A stretch of 64,000 nucleotides of DNA from Curtobacterium sp. UNCCL20 (GTDB taxonomy: Bacteria > Actinomycetota > Actinomycetes > Actinomycetales > Microbacteriaceae), in assembly GCF_900101675.1 (NCBI RefSeq), contig NZ_FNKG01000001.1, forward strand, positions 62,001 to 126,000, given 5' to 3'. Under the pieces are notes generated by a model. It had not been told where the DNA came from. It was given only the letters and a program-made list of their open reading frames with translations, and searched no databases. The position numbers and the translations under genes are program-made. This document shows, one piece after another, positions 48,761-57,294 of this stretch (position 1 is its first letter; the number at the start of each line of letters is the position of its first letter).

Positions 48761-49923
48761 GATTGCTGCTCTTCCAGTTGCTCTTCGAGTGCTGTGGTCA
48801 GTTCGGTGTCCGCCTCGGGGAGACGGATGGTGAAGGTCGAACCCTTGCCGGGCTGAGACCAGACGCGGACGTCGCCGCCGTGGTTGCCGACGACGTGCTT
48901 GACGATCGCGAGTCCGAGGCCGGTACCACCGGTGGCTCGGGAGCGCGCGGGGTCGACGCGGTAGAACCGCTCGAACACCCGGTCGAGGTCGGCCTCGGGG
49001 ATGCCGACGCCCTGGTCGGTGACGGCGATCTCCACGAAGCCCTTCGCGGACCGGACGCCGATGCCGACGCGCGTGTGGTCCGGGGAGTACTTGACCGCGT
49101 TCGCGATGAGGTTCGACACCGCGATCTGCAGGAGCCCCGGGTCGCCCATGACCCGCAGCTTCGACTTCTTCGCCCGCACCAGCTCGATGTCCCGGGCGCG
49201 CGCCACGATCTCGTTCGCGTCGGCCGCGGCCTGCACGATGCGGTCGATCGAGGTCTCCTCGCTGTTCTCCAGCGCGTCGACGGACTGCAGCCGCGAGAGC
49301 TCGATGATGTCCTTCGTCAGGGCCGCGAGCCGTTCGGACTCGGTGACGAGCTGCGCGGCGAACTTCCGGACGTGCTGCGGTTCGTCCGCAGCGGCGACGA
49401 GGGTCTCGGAGAGCAGGCCGATCGCGCCGATCGGGGTCTTCAGCTCGTGCGAGATGTTCGCGACGAAGTCACGCCGGACCTCGTCGATCCGGCGGCTCTC
49501 GGTGAGGTCGTCCGCCGTCACGAGCACGTACCGGTTCCCGAGCTGCGCGGCCCGGAAGCTCAGGTAGCCGATGAGCTCGCCCCGTCGGCCACGCGGGAGC
49601 TCGAGGTCCTCCGACCCCATCTCACCGCTCTTGCGCACCCGGTCGACCAGGTCGGCGAGCTCCTGGTGCACGAGCTTCCGCCGCACCACGAGTCCCACCG
49701 TCAGTGCCTGCGGCGACGCGGCGACGACCGTGTTCGACGGGTCGACCACCACGGCCGGGTTGTGCATCGTCGAGATCACCGCGGCGACGCCGTCCGGCAG
49801 GGTGCGTTCCGCGACGTCCGCTGCACGGGCCGTGCGCTCGGCGGTGATGATCAGCACCACGACGCCCGCGCCGAAGACCCCGCCGAGGAGCATCGACAGT
49901 GGCACGAGCCACGCGTTGTCCAT
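48757..49923 (-). CDS. senX3: Phosphate-sensing histidine kinase SenX3
   Basis: This 388-aa kinase has two short N-terminal helices (about 5-30; the hydrophobic segment LVPLSMLLGGVFGAGVVVLII), a PAS-like sensor region, HisKA with His in FVANISHELKTPIGAIGLLSE, N-box NLIANAVKYS and G-box ATGGTGLGLAIVKHVVGNHGG. As in PhoR/SenX3, it probably responds through PhoU and the Pst transporter rather than a periplasmic ligand. The ATG at 49923 is chosen by family length. A 45-bp longer frame exists. Divergent from phoU. Confidence 0.92.
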   Translation of the reverse strand: MDNAWLVPLSMLLGGVFGAGVVVLIITAERTARAADVAERTLPDGVAAVISTMHNPAVVVDPSNTVVAASPQALTVGLVVRRKLVHQELADLVDRVRKSGEMGSEDLELPRGRRGELIGYLSFRAAQLGNRYVLVTADDLTESRRIDEVRRDFVANISHELKTPIGAIGLLSETLVAAADEPQHVRKFAAQLVTESERLAALTKDIIELSRLQSVDALENSEETSIDRIVQAAADANEIVARARDIELVRAKKSKLRVMGDPGLLQIAVSNLIANAVKYSPDHTRVGIGVRSAKGFVEIAVTDQGVGIPEADLDRVFERFYRVDPARSRATGGTGLGLAIVKHVVGNHGGDVRVWSQPGKGSTFTIRLPEADTELTTALEEQLEEQQS

Positions 49924-49940
49924 GCCGCCAGTGTAGGGAT

Positions 49941-49980
49941 GGTCACACGGGGTTCGGGCCCCGTTCACCCCGGTTCCGGG
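49941..49980. promoter_or_regulatory. PHO-box-like repeats on the senX3 side
   Basis: GGTCACA (49941), GTTCGGG (49952), GTTCACC (49963) and TTCCGGG (49974) start at exact 11-bp intervals, like degenerate PHO-box half sites recognised by PhoB-type regulators. It lies just upstream of senX3, so autoregulation is plausible. Confidence 0.45.
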
Positions 49981-50005
49981 CGCTTCCGGGTCCGGAACGC
50001 GAAGC

Positions 50006-50034
50006 GTTCAGCCCGACGTCACCGTTCGTTCACC
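50006..50034. promoter_or_regulatory. PHO box upstream of phoU
   Basis: GTTCAGC (50006), CGTCACC (50017) and GTTCACC (50028) are heptamers at an 11-bp period separated by 4 bp, the classical PHO-box arrangement. It lies 46 bp before the phoU ATG, with the divergent senX3 gene on the other side. Confidence 0.7.
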
Positions 50035-50079
50035 TGAGCTGACGACACTCGACCGGTACGCAGAGAGAGGTACTCCCCC

Positions 50080-50748
50080 ATGCGCGAAGTCTTCCAGCAG
50101 GAACTCCAGGACGTCCAGGAGCGACTGACCGAGATCGCCGGGCTCGTCGAGTCCGCCATCACCCGTGCCACCCAGGCCTTCAGCGACTCCGACGTCGCCC
50201 TCGCCGAGGAGGTCATCGCCGACGACGCGAAGATCGACCGCGCGGCCAACAGCCTCGACGAGATCGCGATCGACATCCTGGCCCGCCAGGCCCCGGTCGC
50301 CCGCGACCTGCGCGTCGTCGTCACCGCCCTGCGGGTGAGCTCGTCCCTCGAGCGGATGGGCGACATGGCCGAGCACATCGCGCAGCTCGCCCGCCAGCGT
50401 TTCCCCGAGAAGGTCGTGCCGAAGGGCCTCCGCAGCACCTTCAAGGAGATGGGCAAGCACGACGTCGCGATGGCGCAGAAGCTCACGCGCCTGCTCGCCA
50501 CCGAGGACATCGCCCTGTCGGCCGAGATCCGCGACGAGGACGACGCCGTCGACGAGCTGCACGCCAGCGTCTTCGACTTCGTGCTCGGCGAGGCCTGGAA
50601 GGGCGGGCCGATCGACACGGTCGACGCCACCCTGGCCTCCCGCTACCACGAGCGCTTCGCCGACCACGCGGTGTCGATCGCGAAGAAGGTCGAGTACCTG
50701 GCGACCGGCGACTGGACGGGCGCCTCGACCGCGACCGCCGGCGTCTGA
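50080..50748 (+). CDS. phoU: Phosphate-specific transport regulator PhoU
   Basis: This 222-aa all-helical protein is made of two PhoU repeats with the metal-binding E/DxxxD signatures (DDAKIDRAANSLDEIAIDILARQAPVARDLR, and DDAVDELHASVF in the second). It links Pst transport to the SenX3-type kinase and represses the regulon when phosphate is plentiful. The ATG follows GAGAGAGGT. A PHO box lies upstream. Confidence 0.95.
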   Translation: MREVFQQELQDVQERLTEIAGLVESAITRATQAFSDSDVALAEEVIADDAKIDRAANSLDEIAIDILARQAPVARDLRVVVTALRVSSSLERMGDMAEHIAQLARQRFPEKVVPKGLRSTFKEMGKHDVAMAQKLTRLLATEDIALSAEIRDEDDAVDELHASVFDFVLGEAWKGGPIDTVDATLASRYHERFADHAVSIAKKVEYLATGDWTGASTATAGV

Positions 50749-50779
50749 CCGGGGCCCTCCCGTCTGGGAGGATCGTGGC

Positions 50780-51328
50780 ATGGCCCAGGTCGCGATCATC
50801 GTCAACGGCATGCCCGGTTCCGGCAAGAGCACGATCGGTGCCGCCCTCGCCGAGGTGCTCGGCTGTCCGTTCCTGTCGAAGGACCGGATCAAGGAGCCCC
50901 TCGCGGACATCGCCGGCCCGATGATCGCGTCGCGGCAGCTCGGCGCCATCGCGATGGAGACGATGTGGTCGATGGCACGGGCCGTCGAGAACGGGGTCGT
51001 CCTCGACGCCGTCTGGCTCCCGGCGCGTGACCGTTCCTTCCTGGAGGCAGGGCTCGCCTCCGCCGGGTCGCCCCGCGCCGTCGAGGTGTGGTGCGACGTC
51101 GACCGGGCCACCGCCGAGGACCGGCTGCGGGACCGGTACGAGCCCGACACCGTGCCGCCGCGGCACGCCGTCCACGGCGAGTACGCCGAGATCGTCGCGT
51201 TCTGGGACGAGCACGGGGCATCCGCGCAGCCGGTCGGGCTGCCCGGCGTCCCGGTCGTCCGGGTGGACACCACGAAGGCGTACGACGTCGGCGCCCTCGT
51301 GCAGGAGATCGCCTCGCACTTCGTCTGA
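50780..51328 (+). CDS. AAA family ATPase/kinase
   Basis: This 182-aa P-loop protein resembles small-molecule kinases (shikimate/gluconate/chloramphenicol-phosphotransferase type): Walker A GMPGSGKST at 11-19, and lid-like RDRSFLEAGLASAGSPRAVEVWCDVDRATAEDRLRDRY. The substrate is unknown. The start ATG lies 31 bp after phoU, close enough for cotranscription. Confidence 0.8.
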   Translation: MAQVAIIVNGMPGSGKSTIGAALAEVLGCPFLSKDRIKEPLADIAGPMIASRQLGAIAMETMWSMARAVENGVVLDAVWLPARDRSFLEAGLASAGSPRAVEVWCDVDRATAEDRLRDRYEPDTVPPRHAVHGEYAEIVAFWDEHGASAQPVGLPGVPVVRVDTTKAYDVGALVQEIASHFV

Positions 51329-51401
51329 CCAGCCGCGGCCCGAGGATCCGACCATGCTGCGGAAGCGACGCTTGGTCGGAGCGGTGATCCGTTCCTCCCG
51401 G

Positions 51402-51445
51402 CAGAGCGACAGGAGTCGGCGGGACGTTCGCGGCAGACTGTCGCT
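51402..51445. repeat. Imperfect hairpin in the kinase/gpm spacer
   Basis: AGCGACAG (51405-51412) and CTGTCGCT (51438-51445) are complementary, with a loop of about 25 nt. Position and style match other intergenic palindromes of the window. Confidence 0.45.
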
Positions 51446-51487
51446 TTCGCGAAGCCCCGCACAGCGCACGACGCCCCGCACACGCAC

Positions 51488-51520
51488 GAACGCCCCGCCT
51501 GGTGACCAGGCGGGGCGTTC
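51488..51520. terminator. gpm terminator
   Basis: GAACGCCCCGCCTGG pairs perfectly with CCAGGCGGGGCGTTC around a TGA loop, 13 bp past the gpm stop codon. Confidence 0.88.
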
Positions 51521-51532
51521 CTGCGTGCGCTG

Positions 51533-52279
51533 TTACTTCTTGGCGCCCTGCGCGGCGACCGCGGCGGCACCCGCAGCAGCGGCCTCGGGGTCGAGGTAGT
51601 ACGAGGGCTTCGTCGGACGGAACTCGTCGTCGAGCTCGTACACCAGCGGGATGCCCGTCGGGATGTTGAGGGCCGCGATGTCGTCGTCGGAGATGCCGTC
51701 GAGGTGCTTCACGAGCGCACGCAGCGAGTTGCCGTGGGCCGTCACCAGCACGGTCTTGCCGGCGGCGAGGTCCTTCGTGATCTCCGACTCCCAGTAGGGC
51801 AGCAGGCGGTCGATCACGAGCTTCAGCGACTCGGTGCGGGGCAGGGCGTCGCCGAGGTCGGCGTAGCGGCGGTCACCGTACTGCGACCACTCGGCGTCGT
51901 CGGCGATGGGGGGCGGCGGGACGTCGAACGACCGGCGCCACTCCATGAACTGCTGCTCGCCGTACTGCTCGAGCGTCTGCGCCTTGTCCTTGCCCTGCAG
52001 ATCGCCGTAGTGGCGCTCGTTGAGACGCCAGTCGCGCTTGACCGGCAGCCAGGCGAGGTCGGCCTCGAGCAGGGCGATGTCCGCCGTCTGGATGGCACGG
52101 GTGAGGAGCGAGGTGTACAGGACGTCGGGGACGATGCCGGAGTCGGCGATCAGCTCGCCGGCGCGCTTCGCCTCCTTCTCGCCCAGCTCGCTGAGCCGGA
52201 CGTCGACCCAACCGGTGAACAGGTTCTTCTGGTTCCAGTCACTGTTGCCGTGACGGAGCAGGACGAGCGTGGAGGTCAT
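51533..52279 (-). CDS. gpmA: 2,3-bisphosphoglycerate-dependent phosphoglycerate mutase
   Basis: This 248-aa glycolytic mutase interconverts 3- and 2-phosphoglycerate. It has phospho-His in [39 protein letters not shown] and [16 protein letters not shown] with the second His. The C-terminus is Ala-rich ([15 protein letters not shown]). In M. tuberculosis gpm1 lies next to senX3-regX3. Here phoU and a kinase gene are in between. Convergent with the kinase gene and divergent from a methyltransferase. Confidence 0.96.
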   Translation of the reverse strand: MTSTLVLLRHGNSDWNQKNLFTGWVDVRLSELGEKEAKRAGELIADSGIVPDVLYTSLLTRAIQTADIALLEADLAWLPVKRDWRLNERHYGDLQGKDKAQTLEQYGEQQFMEWRRSFDVPPPPIADDAEWSQYGDRRYADLGDALPRTESLKLVIDRLLPYWESEITKDLAAGKTVLVTAHGNSLRALVKHLDGISDDDIAALNIPTGIPLVYELDDEFRPTKPSYYLDPEAAAAGAAAVAAQGAKK

Positions 52280-52323
52280 GCCACCGATCCTACCGAGCGG
52301 TGCGCGGCCCGTACCCTGGTGGC

Positions 52324-53112
52324 ATGCCCATCGGGAACGTGACGCGCGGGACCACCGGGTACAACCGGCTCCGTCGCGTCGACCGGTGGATCGCCGCGCT
52401 GCCCGCCCTCCGGCGGACCTCCGACCCGCTCGTCGCCGACGTCGGCTACGGGGCGAGTCCGACGACGACGCTCGAGCTCCGGGACCGGCTGGCCCGGGTC
52501 CGTCCCGACGTCGAGGTCACCGGGATCGAGATCGAACCCGCACGGGTGGCGCTCGCGAACGCCGGCACCCGCGACGGGGTGACCTTCCGGCTCGGCGGCT
52601 TCGAGACACCGACCCCCGGGAACCGTCGGCCGGCAGTGATCCGCGCCTTCAACGTGCTGCGCCAGTACGACGAGTCCGAGGTCGTCGGCGCGTGGCGGGT
52701 CATGCAGGACCGGCTGCAACCGGGCGGTGCGCTCGTCGAGGGGACGTGCAACGAGGTGGGGCGCGTGGCCTCGTGGGTGACGCTCGACGACGTCGCGCCG
52801 CAGACCTTCACGGTGTCGCTCCGGCTCGCCGGACTCGACGTGCCCTCGATCGTGGCCGAACGGCTGCCGAAGGCGCTCATCCACCGGAACGTGCCCGGTG
52901 AACGGGTGCACGCGTTCCTGCGGGACCTCGACCTGGCGTGGGCGGTTTCGGCACCGCTCGGCACGTACGGGCCACGGCAGCGGTGGCTCGGCGCGGTGCA
53001 GGGGATGCGCGACCGGGGGTGGCCGGTGCTGCACGGCACGTCCCGCTGGCGGCTCGGCGAGCTCAGCGTGCCGTGGGCCACGGTCGCTCCGGCGGAGTAC
53101 CCCAGTCGCTGA
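52324..53112 (+). CDS. Class I SAM-dependent methyltransferase-like protein
   Basis: A 262-aa protein with Rossmann-type motif I ([20 protein letters not shown], Gly-x-Gly) and motif II ([16 protein letters not shown]). A post-I region follows, with [40 protein letters not shown]. The target is unknown. The ATG at 52324 is chosen, 24 bp inside a slightly longer frame. Its stop codon falls inside the first unit of a 32-bp tandem repeat. Confidence 0.8.
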   Translation: MPIGNVTRGTTGYNRLRRVDRWIAALPALRRTSDPLVADVGYGASPTTTLELRDRLARVRPDVEVTGIEIEPARVALANAGTRDGVTFRLGGFETPTPGNRRPAVIRAFNVLRQYDESEVVGAWRVMQDRLQPGGALVEGTCNEVGRVASWVTLDDVAPQTFTVSLRLAGLDVPSIVAERLPKALIHRNVPGERVHAFLRDLDLAWAVSAPLGTYGPRQRWLGAVQGMRDRGWPVLHGTSRWRLGELSVPWATVAPAEYPSR

Positions 53113-53242
53113 ACACCGGTGCCTGTCCGGAGCCTGTCCGCTGAACACCGGTGCCTGTCCGGAGCCTGTCCGCTGAACACCGGTGCCTGTCCGCCGAACA
53201 CCGACATGTCGGGGTGCGACCGACGAACACCGGTGTTCAGCG
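53108..53242. repeat. Tandem 32-bp repeat with inverted terminal copy
   Basis: GCTGAACACCGGTGCCTGTC begins each unit. Units start at 53108, 53140 and 53172; the third is partial and then decays through GAACACCGACATGTCGG. At 53228-53242, CACCGGTGTTCAGCG is the exact reverse complement of the unit start, so the array can fold on itself. It fills the spacer between convergent genes. Confidence 0.85.
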
Positions 53243-53301
53243 GGGAAAGACCGCGGGCAGCGGGCAGCGGGCGGCAGGCAGCAGGCAGCGGGGGGCGAAG
53301 C

Positions 53302-54387
53302 CTACGAGCGGCGGACCGCTCCGAGCCGCGGCAGCCGCGGCACGTTGGCGGTGGCGCCGGCCTCGGGCGGGACGATGGTCTCCTGCGTGGCCGTCACGAC
53401 CACGTCGTCGGCGGTGAGCGTCAGCGTCGCCGCCGGGTCGAGGGAGCGCTTCACGATCGCGAGGCCGATCGGCCCGAGCTCGTGGTGCACCGCCGAGGCA
53501 GCGAGTCGCCCCACCTCCTTGTCGTCGAGCACGACCGGGGTCCCCGGCGCGGGCAGGACGGCGTCCGAGCCGTCGAGGTGCAGCATCACCAGGCGGCGCG
53601 GCGGGTGCCCGAGGTTGTGCACCTTCGCGACGGTCTCCTGCCCGCGGTAGCACCCCTTCGACAGGTGCACGGCGGAACGGAGCCAGTCGAGCTCGTGCGG
53701 GATGGTGCGCTCGTCCACGTCGGACAGCGCGGGACGCCAGGCGGCGATCCGCAGTGCCTCGTACGCGAGGAGCCCCGCGGCGGGTTCGTCCGACGCGGCG
53801 ATCGCGGTCGCGGTGCCGGGCGTGACCACCGCGATCCGGAGGGTCCAGTCGGAGCCGGGATGCGCCTCCAGGCTCGCGTAGCCCCATCCACCGGGCGTGA
53901 CGGACGCCCACGGGTCGACCCACTCGGCGAGTGGCGTGTCCGGCAGGTCGACCGCAGCGAACGGGGCGGACGCACCGAACCAGCCGATCGTCGCGAGCTC
54001 TGCCGAGCGGTCGGCCACCTCGACCCGGAGCATGAACCGCATCGACGACAGCCACACTGCCAGTGGCGCGGCGTCGGCCGGCTCGGTCAGCAGCCACGCC
54101 ACCGAACCGTCGTCGACGACGCGGGCGGCGTGCTCGACCCGGCCGGACTGGTCGAGAACCAGGGTCTCGGTGGAGACGCCCGGCTCGAGGCCGAGGAGCA
54201 GCTGCGACGTGATCGAGTTGAGCCACGACAGCCGGTCCGGACCGGAGACGGTCACGACGCCCAGGCCGAGCTCGACGACAGCACGGCCACGGGCGAGCAG
54301 GCGCTGCTCGCCGAGGGGGTTGCCGAAGTGGGCGGCCGGACCGGAGTCGGTCGCCACGAACCCGTCACGAGCGGCGAACGCGCTCAT
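53302..54387 (-). CDS. ygfZ: Folate-binding protein YgfZ (iron-sulfur maintenance)
   Basis: This 361-aa protein of the GcvT-like fold assists biogenesis or repair of some Fe-S enzymes in a tetrahydrofolate-dependent way. The diagnostic signature is KGCYRGQE (about 241-248). The ATG shares one base with the upstream stop (TGATG), coupling it to the FABP-like gene. A copy of the dispersed motif (GCGCCTCCAGGC) overlaps codons near 53864. Confidence 0.9.
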   Translation of the reverse strand: MSAFAARDGFVATDSGPAAHFGNPLGEQRLLARGRAVVELGLGVVTVSGPDRLSWLNSITSQLLLGLEPGVSTETLVLDQSGRVEHAARVVDDGSVAWLLTEPADAAPLAVWLSSMRFMLRVEVADRSAELATIGWFGASAPFAAVDLPDTPLAEWVDPWASVTPGGWGYASLEAHPGSDWTLRIAVVTPGTATAIAASDEPAAGLLAYEALRIAAWRPALSDVDERTIPHELDWLRSAVHLSKGCYRGQETVAKVHNLGHPPRRLVMLHLDGSDAVLPAPGTPVVLDDKEVGRLAASAVHHELGPIGLAIVKRSLDPAATLTLTADDVVVTATQETIVPPEAGATANVPRLPRLGAVRRS

Positions 54388-54989
54388 CAGTCGACCTTCG
54401 CGAGCTGCCCCGAGGCGTGCGAGGTGAGTTCCTTGCCGAGCGCGGCGATGTCCCACGCCCAGAACAGCTTCCCCTCGACCAGGCCGTACAGGCGGGTCGC
54501 CGCGGAGTAGTCCTTCGCGTTCGGCGAGCGCATCACGGCGTCCGTCGCGAGGTCGATGCGACCCTTGCGGACACGGCCGACGTAGAGCTCGTTGACGCCC
54601 GTCGGGTGGATGATCGCCGCCTCGACGTCGAAGCCGTCGGTGGTGTTCCGGAGCGCCTCGACGCTCTCGACCGTACTGAACGGGGTCGGCCCCTCGCCGA
54701 GGAGCATCGCCGGACCGCGGTCCCCGGGCTCGGACGGACGGTCGATCCGCCAGTAGCCCATCTCGGCCGCCAGGGGCGTGTGCTCGTCGTCGAGCAGCCA
54801 CGTGGTGGAGGAGTAGTTGAGGTAGGGCAGCCCGTCGTGGCTGAAGCTCACACGCTGGCCGAACTCGTACTTGCGCGGTTCGTCCTCGTCACCGACGGGG
54901 TACTCCACCACGCCCGTGCCCTCCCAGACACCGACGAGCCAGGACAGCGGGACGAGTTCGGGGGCGAGGCCCTCGGGCAGTTCGATCAA
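54387..54989 (-). CDS. FABP/nitrobindin-like family protein (DUF1794)
   Basis: A 200-aa beta-barrel protein of the FABP-like/nitrobindin family, with LVPLSWLVGVWEGTGVVEYP, GLPYLNYSSTTWLLDDEHTP and EMGYWRIDRPSEP. The mycobacterial homologue Rv0813c is fatty-acid-binding-protein-like, and related proteins bind heme and act on peroxynitrite. A His near the C-terminal third that would ligate heme is not obvious here. The TTG at 54989 is chosen because it overlaps the stop of the small gene upstream and follows AAGGGTCAG. Confidence 0.85.
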   Translation of the reverse strand: MIELPEGLAPELVPLSWLVGVWEGTGVVEYPVGDEDEPRKYEFGQRVSFSHDGLPYLNYSSTTWLLDDEHTPLAAEMGYWRIDRPSEPGDRGPAMLLGEGPTPFSTVESVEALRNTTDGFDVEAAIIHPTGVNELYVGRVRKGRIDLATDAVMRSPNAKDYSAATRLYGLVEGKLFWAWDIAALGKELTSHASGQLAKVD

Positions 54990-55102
54990 CGCTGACCCTT
55001 GAACAGCTTCACGACGACGGTCACCGAGACGAACGCGATCGCGAGCGACGCCAGGCCGAGAAGGCCGACGTAGAAGAGCTCGAGCGCAAGCAGCGAATCC
55101 AT
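54986..55102 (-). CDS. 38-aa single-helix membrane protein
   Basis: A frame too short for routine calls. The peptide begins MDSLLALELFYVGLLGLASL, continues with AIAFVSVTVVVKLFKGQR, and forms one transmembrane helix with a basic end. Its TGA overlaps the TTG start of the FABP-like gene (TTGA), the mark of translational coupling. Codon use (C or G in nearly every third position) supports coding. Function unknown. Confidence 0.7.
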   Translation of the reverse strand: MDSLLALELFYVGLLGLASLAIAFVSVTVVVKLFKGQR

Positions 55103-55144
55103 GCCGCGAGTCTACGCGGCGCGCCTGACCACGCCAGCCCGCGG

Positions 55145-55220
55145 GCGGCGCGTCAGCGCAGCGCCGCAGCACTGCGGCGCGTGAGCGCAGCGCCGCAGCA
55201 CTGCGGCGCGTCAGCGCTGC
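55145..55220. repeat. 29-bp tandem repeat
   Basis: Units starting GCGGCGCGTCAGCGCAGC at 55145, 55174 (one difference) and 55203 (partial) lie at a 29-bp period between the small membrane gene and the next gene's stop codon. Each contains complementary GCAGCGC-type segments. Confidence 0.75.
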
Positions 55221-55223
55221 GCG

Positions 55224-55508
55224 TCAGCGCAGCGTCAGCAGCAGCACTGCCGTCACCAGCACCACGACGAACGACCCCGACGACGCGATGCTGATCCGCT
55301 CGACCAGTCCGTCCTTCGTCGCGGTGATGAGCTGCAGCACGAAGCTGACGAGCACGCACAGCACGAAGACGAGCAGGAGCCACGCGAACGAGTCCTTGTC
55401 CGTCAGGGTCAGGACGAGCACGGCGCCGACGACCGCCAGCACCCAGACCGGCAGCACGGAGGTCAGCTTGAGACGACGCTGGTCGGTGGGCGGAACGGGC
55501 TCGGTCAC
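55224..55508 (-). CDS. Small membrane protein of unknown function
   Basis: A 94-aa product with three hydrophobic helices (about 20-40, 45-65, 72-92), an N-terminal polar segment (TEPVPPTDQRRLKL) and very short tail. No family function is known. The GTG at 55508 follows GGGG by four bases. ATG at 55520 or 55517 is also possible. The 29-bp tandem repeat starts just beyond its stop. Confidence 0.65.
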   Translation of the reverse strand: MTEPVPPTDQRRLKLTSVLPVWVLAVVGAVLVLTLTDKDSFAWLLLVFVLCVLVSFVLQLITATKDGLVERISIASSGSFVVVLVTAVLLLTLR

Positions 55509-55629
55509 GCGCCCCATCATGACAGGAGCGCGTCCGGCCCGTCCCGGCGCGCGCCGAGCACGCCGCCTCGGGCATGCCGTTCACCGCACTCCCGACCGTC
55601 CGGTCGGCGGGGGACTTCCCGAGCATCAC

Positions 55630-55635
55630 TAGGAT
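55630..55635 (+). promoter_or_regulatory. -10 box (TAGGAT) of glnR
   Basis: TAGGAT lies 34 bp before the GTG start, which has its own TGGAGGTCC ribosome site. Confidence 0.5.
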
Positions 55636-55668
55636 GTGTGCACGACTCCCCCACGCCCTGGAGGTCCT

Positions 55669-56352
55669 GTGGCCCAGCTCCTGGTACTCACCTCAGCCGC
55701 GCCCGGCGACGTCCTGCCGAGTCTCGGTCTGCTGAGCCACCGGATCCGCCACGTGCCCGCCGAGGCCGCCCAGCTGGTCAACGCGCCGCAGAGCGACCTC
55801 ATGTTCGTGGACGCCCGCACCGACCTCGCCAGTGCGAAGGCCCTGTGCAAGATCCTCGCGACGAGCGGCTCGACCACCCCGATCATCCTGGTCGTCACCG
55901 AGGGCGGCCTCACCGCGGTGAACAGCGAGTGGAACGTCGACGACGTCGTGCTCGAGACCGCGGGCCCCGCCGAGGTCGACGCCCGCATCCGGCTCAGTGC
56001 CGGTCGCGCGTCGAAGAACCAGACCGGGTCGAAGATCCAGGCGTCCGGTGTCGTCATCGACGAGGCGAGCTACTCGGCGAAGGTCCGCGGCCGGCCGCTC
56101 GACCTCACCTTCAAGGAGTTCGAGCTCCTCCGCTTCTTCGCGACCCACCCGTCGCGCGTCTTCACCCGCGAGCAGCTGCTCAGCGAGGTCTGGGGCTACG
56201 ACTACTTCGGCGGCACCCGGACGGTCGACGTGCACGTCCGGCGGCTCCGGGCCAAGCTCGGCGACCTCGAGTCGCTCATCGGCACCGTCCGCAACGTCGG
56301 GTACCGCTTCAACGTCTACGACGACGAGGCCGACCGCCTCACCGCCCAGTAG
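55669..56352 (+). CDS. glnR: Nitrogen regulator GlnR (OmpR family)
   Basis: This 227-aa orphan OmpR-type regulator activates and represses nitrogen-assimilation genes in actinobacteria. It has a receiver-like N-terminal domain ([21 protein letters not shown]; Asp in FVDARTD) lacking the full acidic pocket, [23 protein letters not shown], and the winged helix with [34 protein letters not shown]. Followed by mshD, as glnR-mshD in M. tuberculosis (Rv0818-Rv0819). The GTG start is chosen by its ribosome site. Confidence 0.9.
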   Translation: MAQLLVLTSAAPGDVLPSLGLLSHRIRHVPAEAAQLVNAPQSDLMFVDARTDLASAKALCKILATSGSTTPIILVVTEGGLTAVNSEWNVDDVVLETAGPAEVDARIRLSAGRASKNQTGSKIQASGVVIDEASYSAKVRGRPLDLTFKEFELLRFFATHPSRVFTREQLLSEVWGYDYFGGTRTVDVHVRRLRAKLGDLESLIGTVRNVGYRFNVYDDEADRLTAQ

Positions 56353-56360
56353 GCACGGTC

Positions 56361-57203
56361 GTGGCCGTCGCGCTCGAGCGCTTCACCGTCCGCGGGGAAC
56401 CCCGCCCGTTCTCCGACCAGACCCTGGTCGACGTGCGCGCCGGCCGCGCGACGGTCGTCGGCGACGAGCGCGGGGTCGCCGTGGTCCGCGACGCCGAGCT
56501 GGAACTGGTGGTCGCCCTGGAGGCGCGGGGCCAGGGCCTCGGGACCGCCCTCGTCACGCGGGTGCTCGGGCTGGACGGCGGGGCCGCCCCCGTGGTCACT
56601 CCCACACCGACACTCGCGTGGGCGCACGGGGACCACCCCGCTGCGCGGGCGCTCGCGACGCAGTTCGGCTGGACCGCCGTCCGCACGCTGCTGCAGCTCC
56701 GTGCCCCCATCGCAGCCGCTCCCCCTGCACTCGACCTGCCGGACGGCTACACGCTGTCCTCCTTCCGCGCCGGCGACCCCGGCGACGAAGCCGACTGGCT
56801 CGCGCTCAACGCCGCCGCGTTCGCGCACCACCCCGAACAGGGCCGGATGACGCTCGACGACCTCCGCGCCCGCGAGGCCGACGACTGGTTCTCCGGCGAC
56901 GACCTGCTCCTGCTCCGCGACGCCGCGGGCCGTCTGGCCGGCTCGTGCTGGCTCAAGGTCGAGGGCGACGTCGGCGAGTTCTACGCCGTGGCCGTGCGTC
57001 CGGACCTGCAGGGGCAGCGGCTCGGCGGGGTGCTCATGCGTGCGGGGACGGCCCGGCTGACCGGTCGTAGACTCGCGGCGGCGGCGCTCTACGTGGAGGG
57101 CGACAACGAGCCCGCGCTGGCGCTCTACCGTCGGTCGGGGTTCACGCAGCACGCGATCGACGTGCAGTACGCCGCGCCGGGCTCCACGACGACGACTGCC
57201 TGA
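56361..57203 (+). CDS. mshD: Mycothiol synthase
   Basis: This 280-aa enzyme acetylates Cys-GlcN-Ins with acetyl-CoA, the last step of mycothiol synthesis. Two GNAT domains are seen: a degenerate N-terminal one ([20 protein letters not shown]) and an active C-terminal one ([28 protein letters not shown], then [18 protein letters not shown]). The GTG at 56361 is eight bases after the glnR stop. Mycothiol is the actinobacterial thiol buffer and possible partner of the ArsC-like protein in this window. Confidence 0.93.
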   Translation: MAVALERFTVRGEPRPFSDQTLVDVRAGRATVVGDERGVAVVRDAELELVVALEARGQGLGTALVTRVLGLDGGAAPVVTPTPTLAWAHGDHPAARALATQFGWTAVRTLLQLRAPIAAAPPALDLPDGYTLSSFRAGDPGDEADWLALNAAAFAHHPEQGRMTLDDLRAREADDWFSGDDLLLLRDAAGRLAGSCWLKVEGDVGEFYAVAVRPDLQGQRLGGVLMRAGTARLTGRRLAAAALYVEGDNEPALALYRRSGFTQHAIDVQYAAPGSTTTTA

Positions 57204-57294
57204 CGGTCCTCCACAGGGCCGCCGTTCACCGCGGGTTTCCACAGCGTCCACCCCGGGACCTCCGGCCGCAGGGACCGGGTGGCAGGATGTGGGC

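Noticed and set aside
53108-53242. CRISPR array
   Set aside because: The 32-bp units are adjacent without spacers, there are fewer than three full copies, and no cas gene is present.
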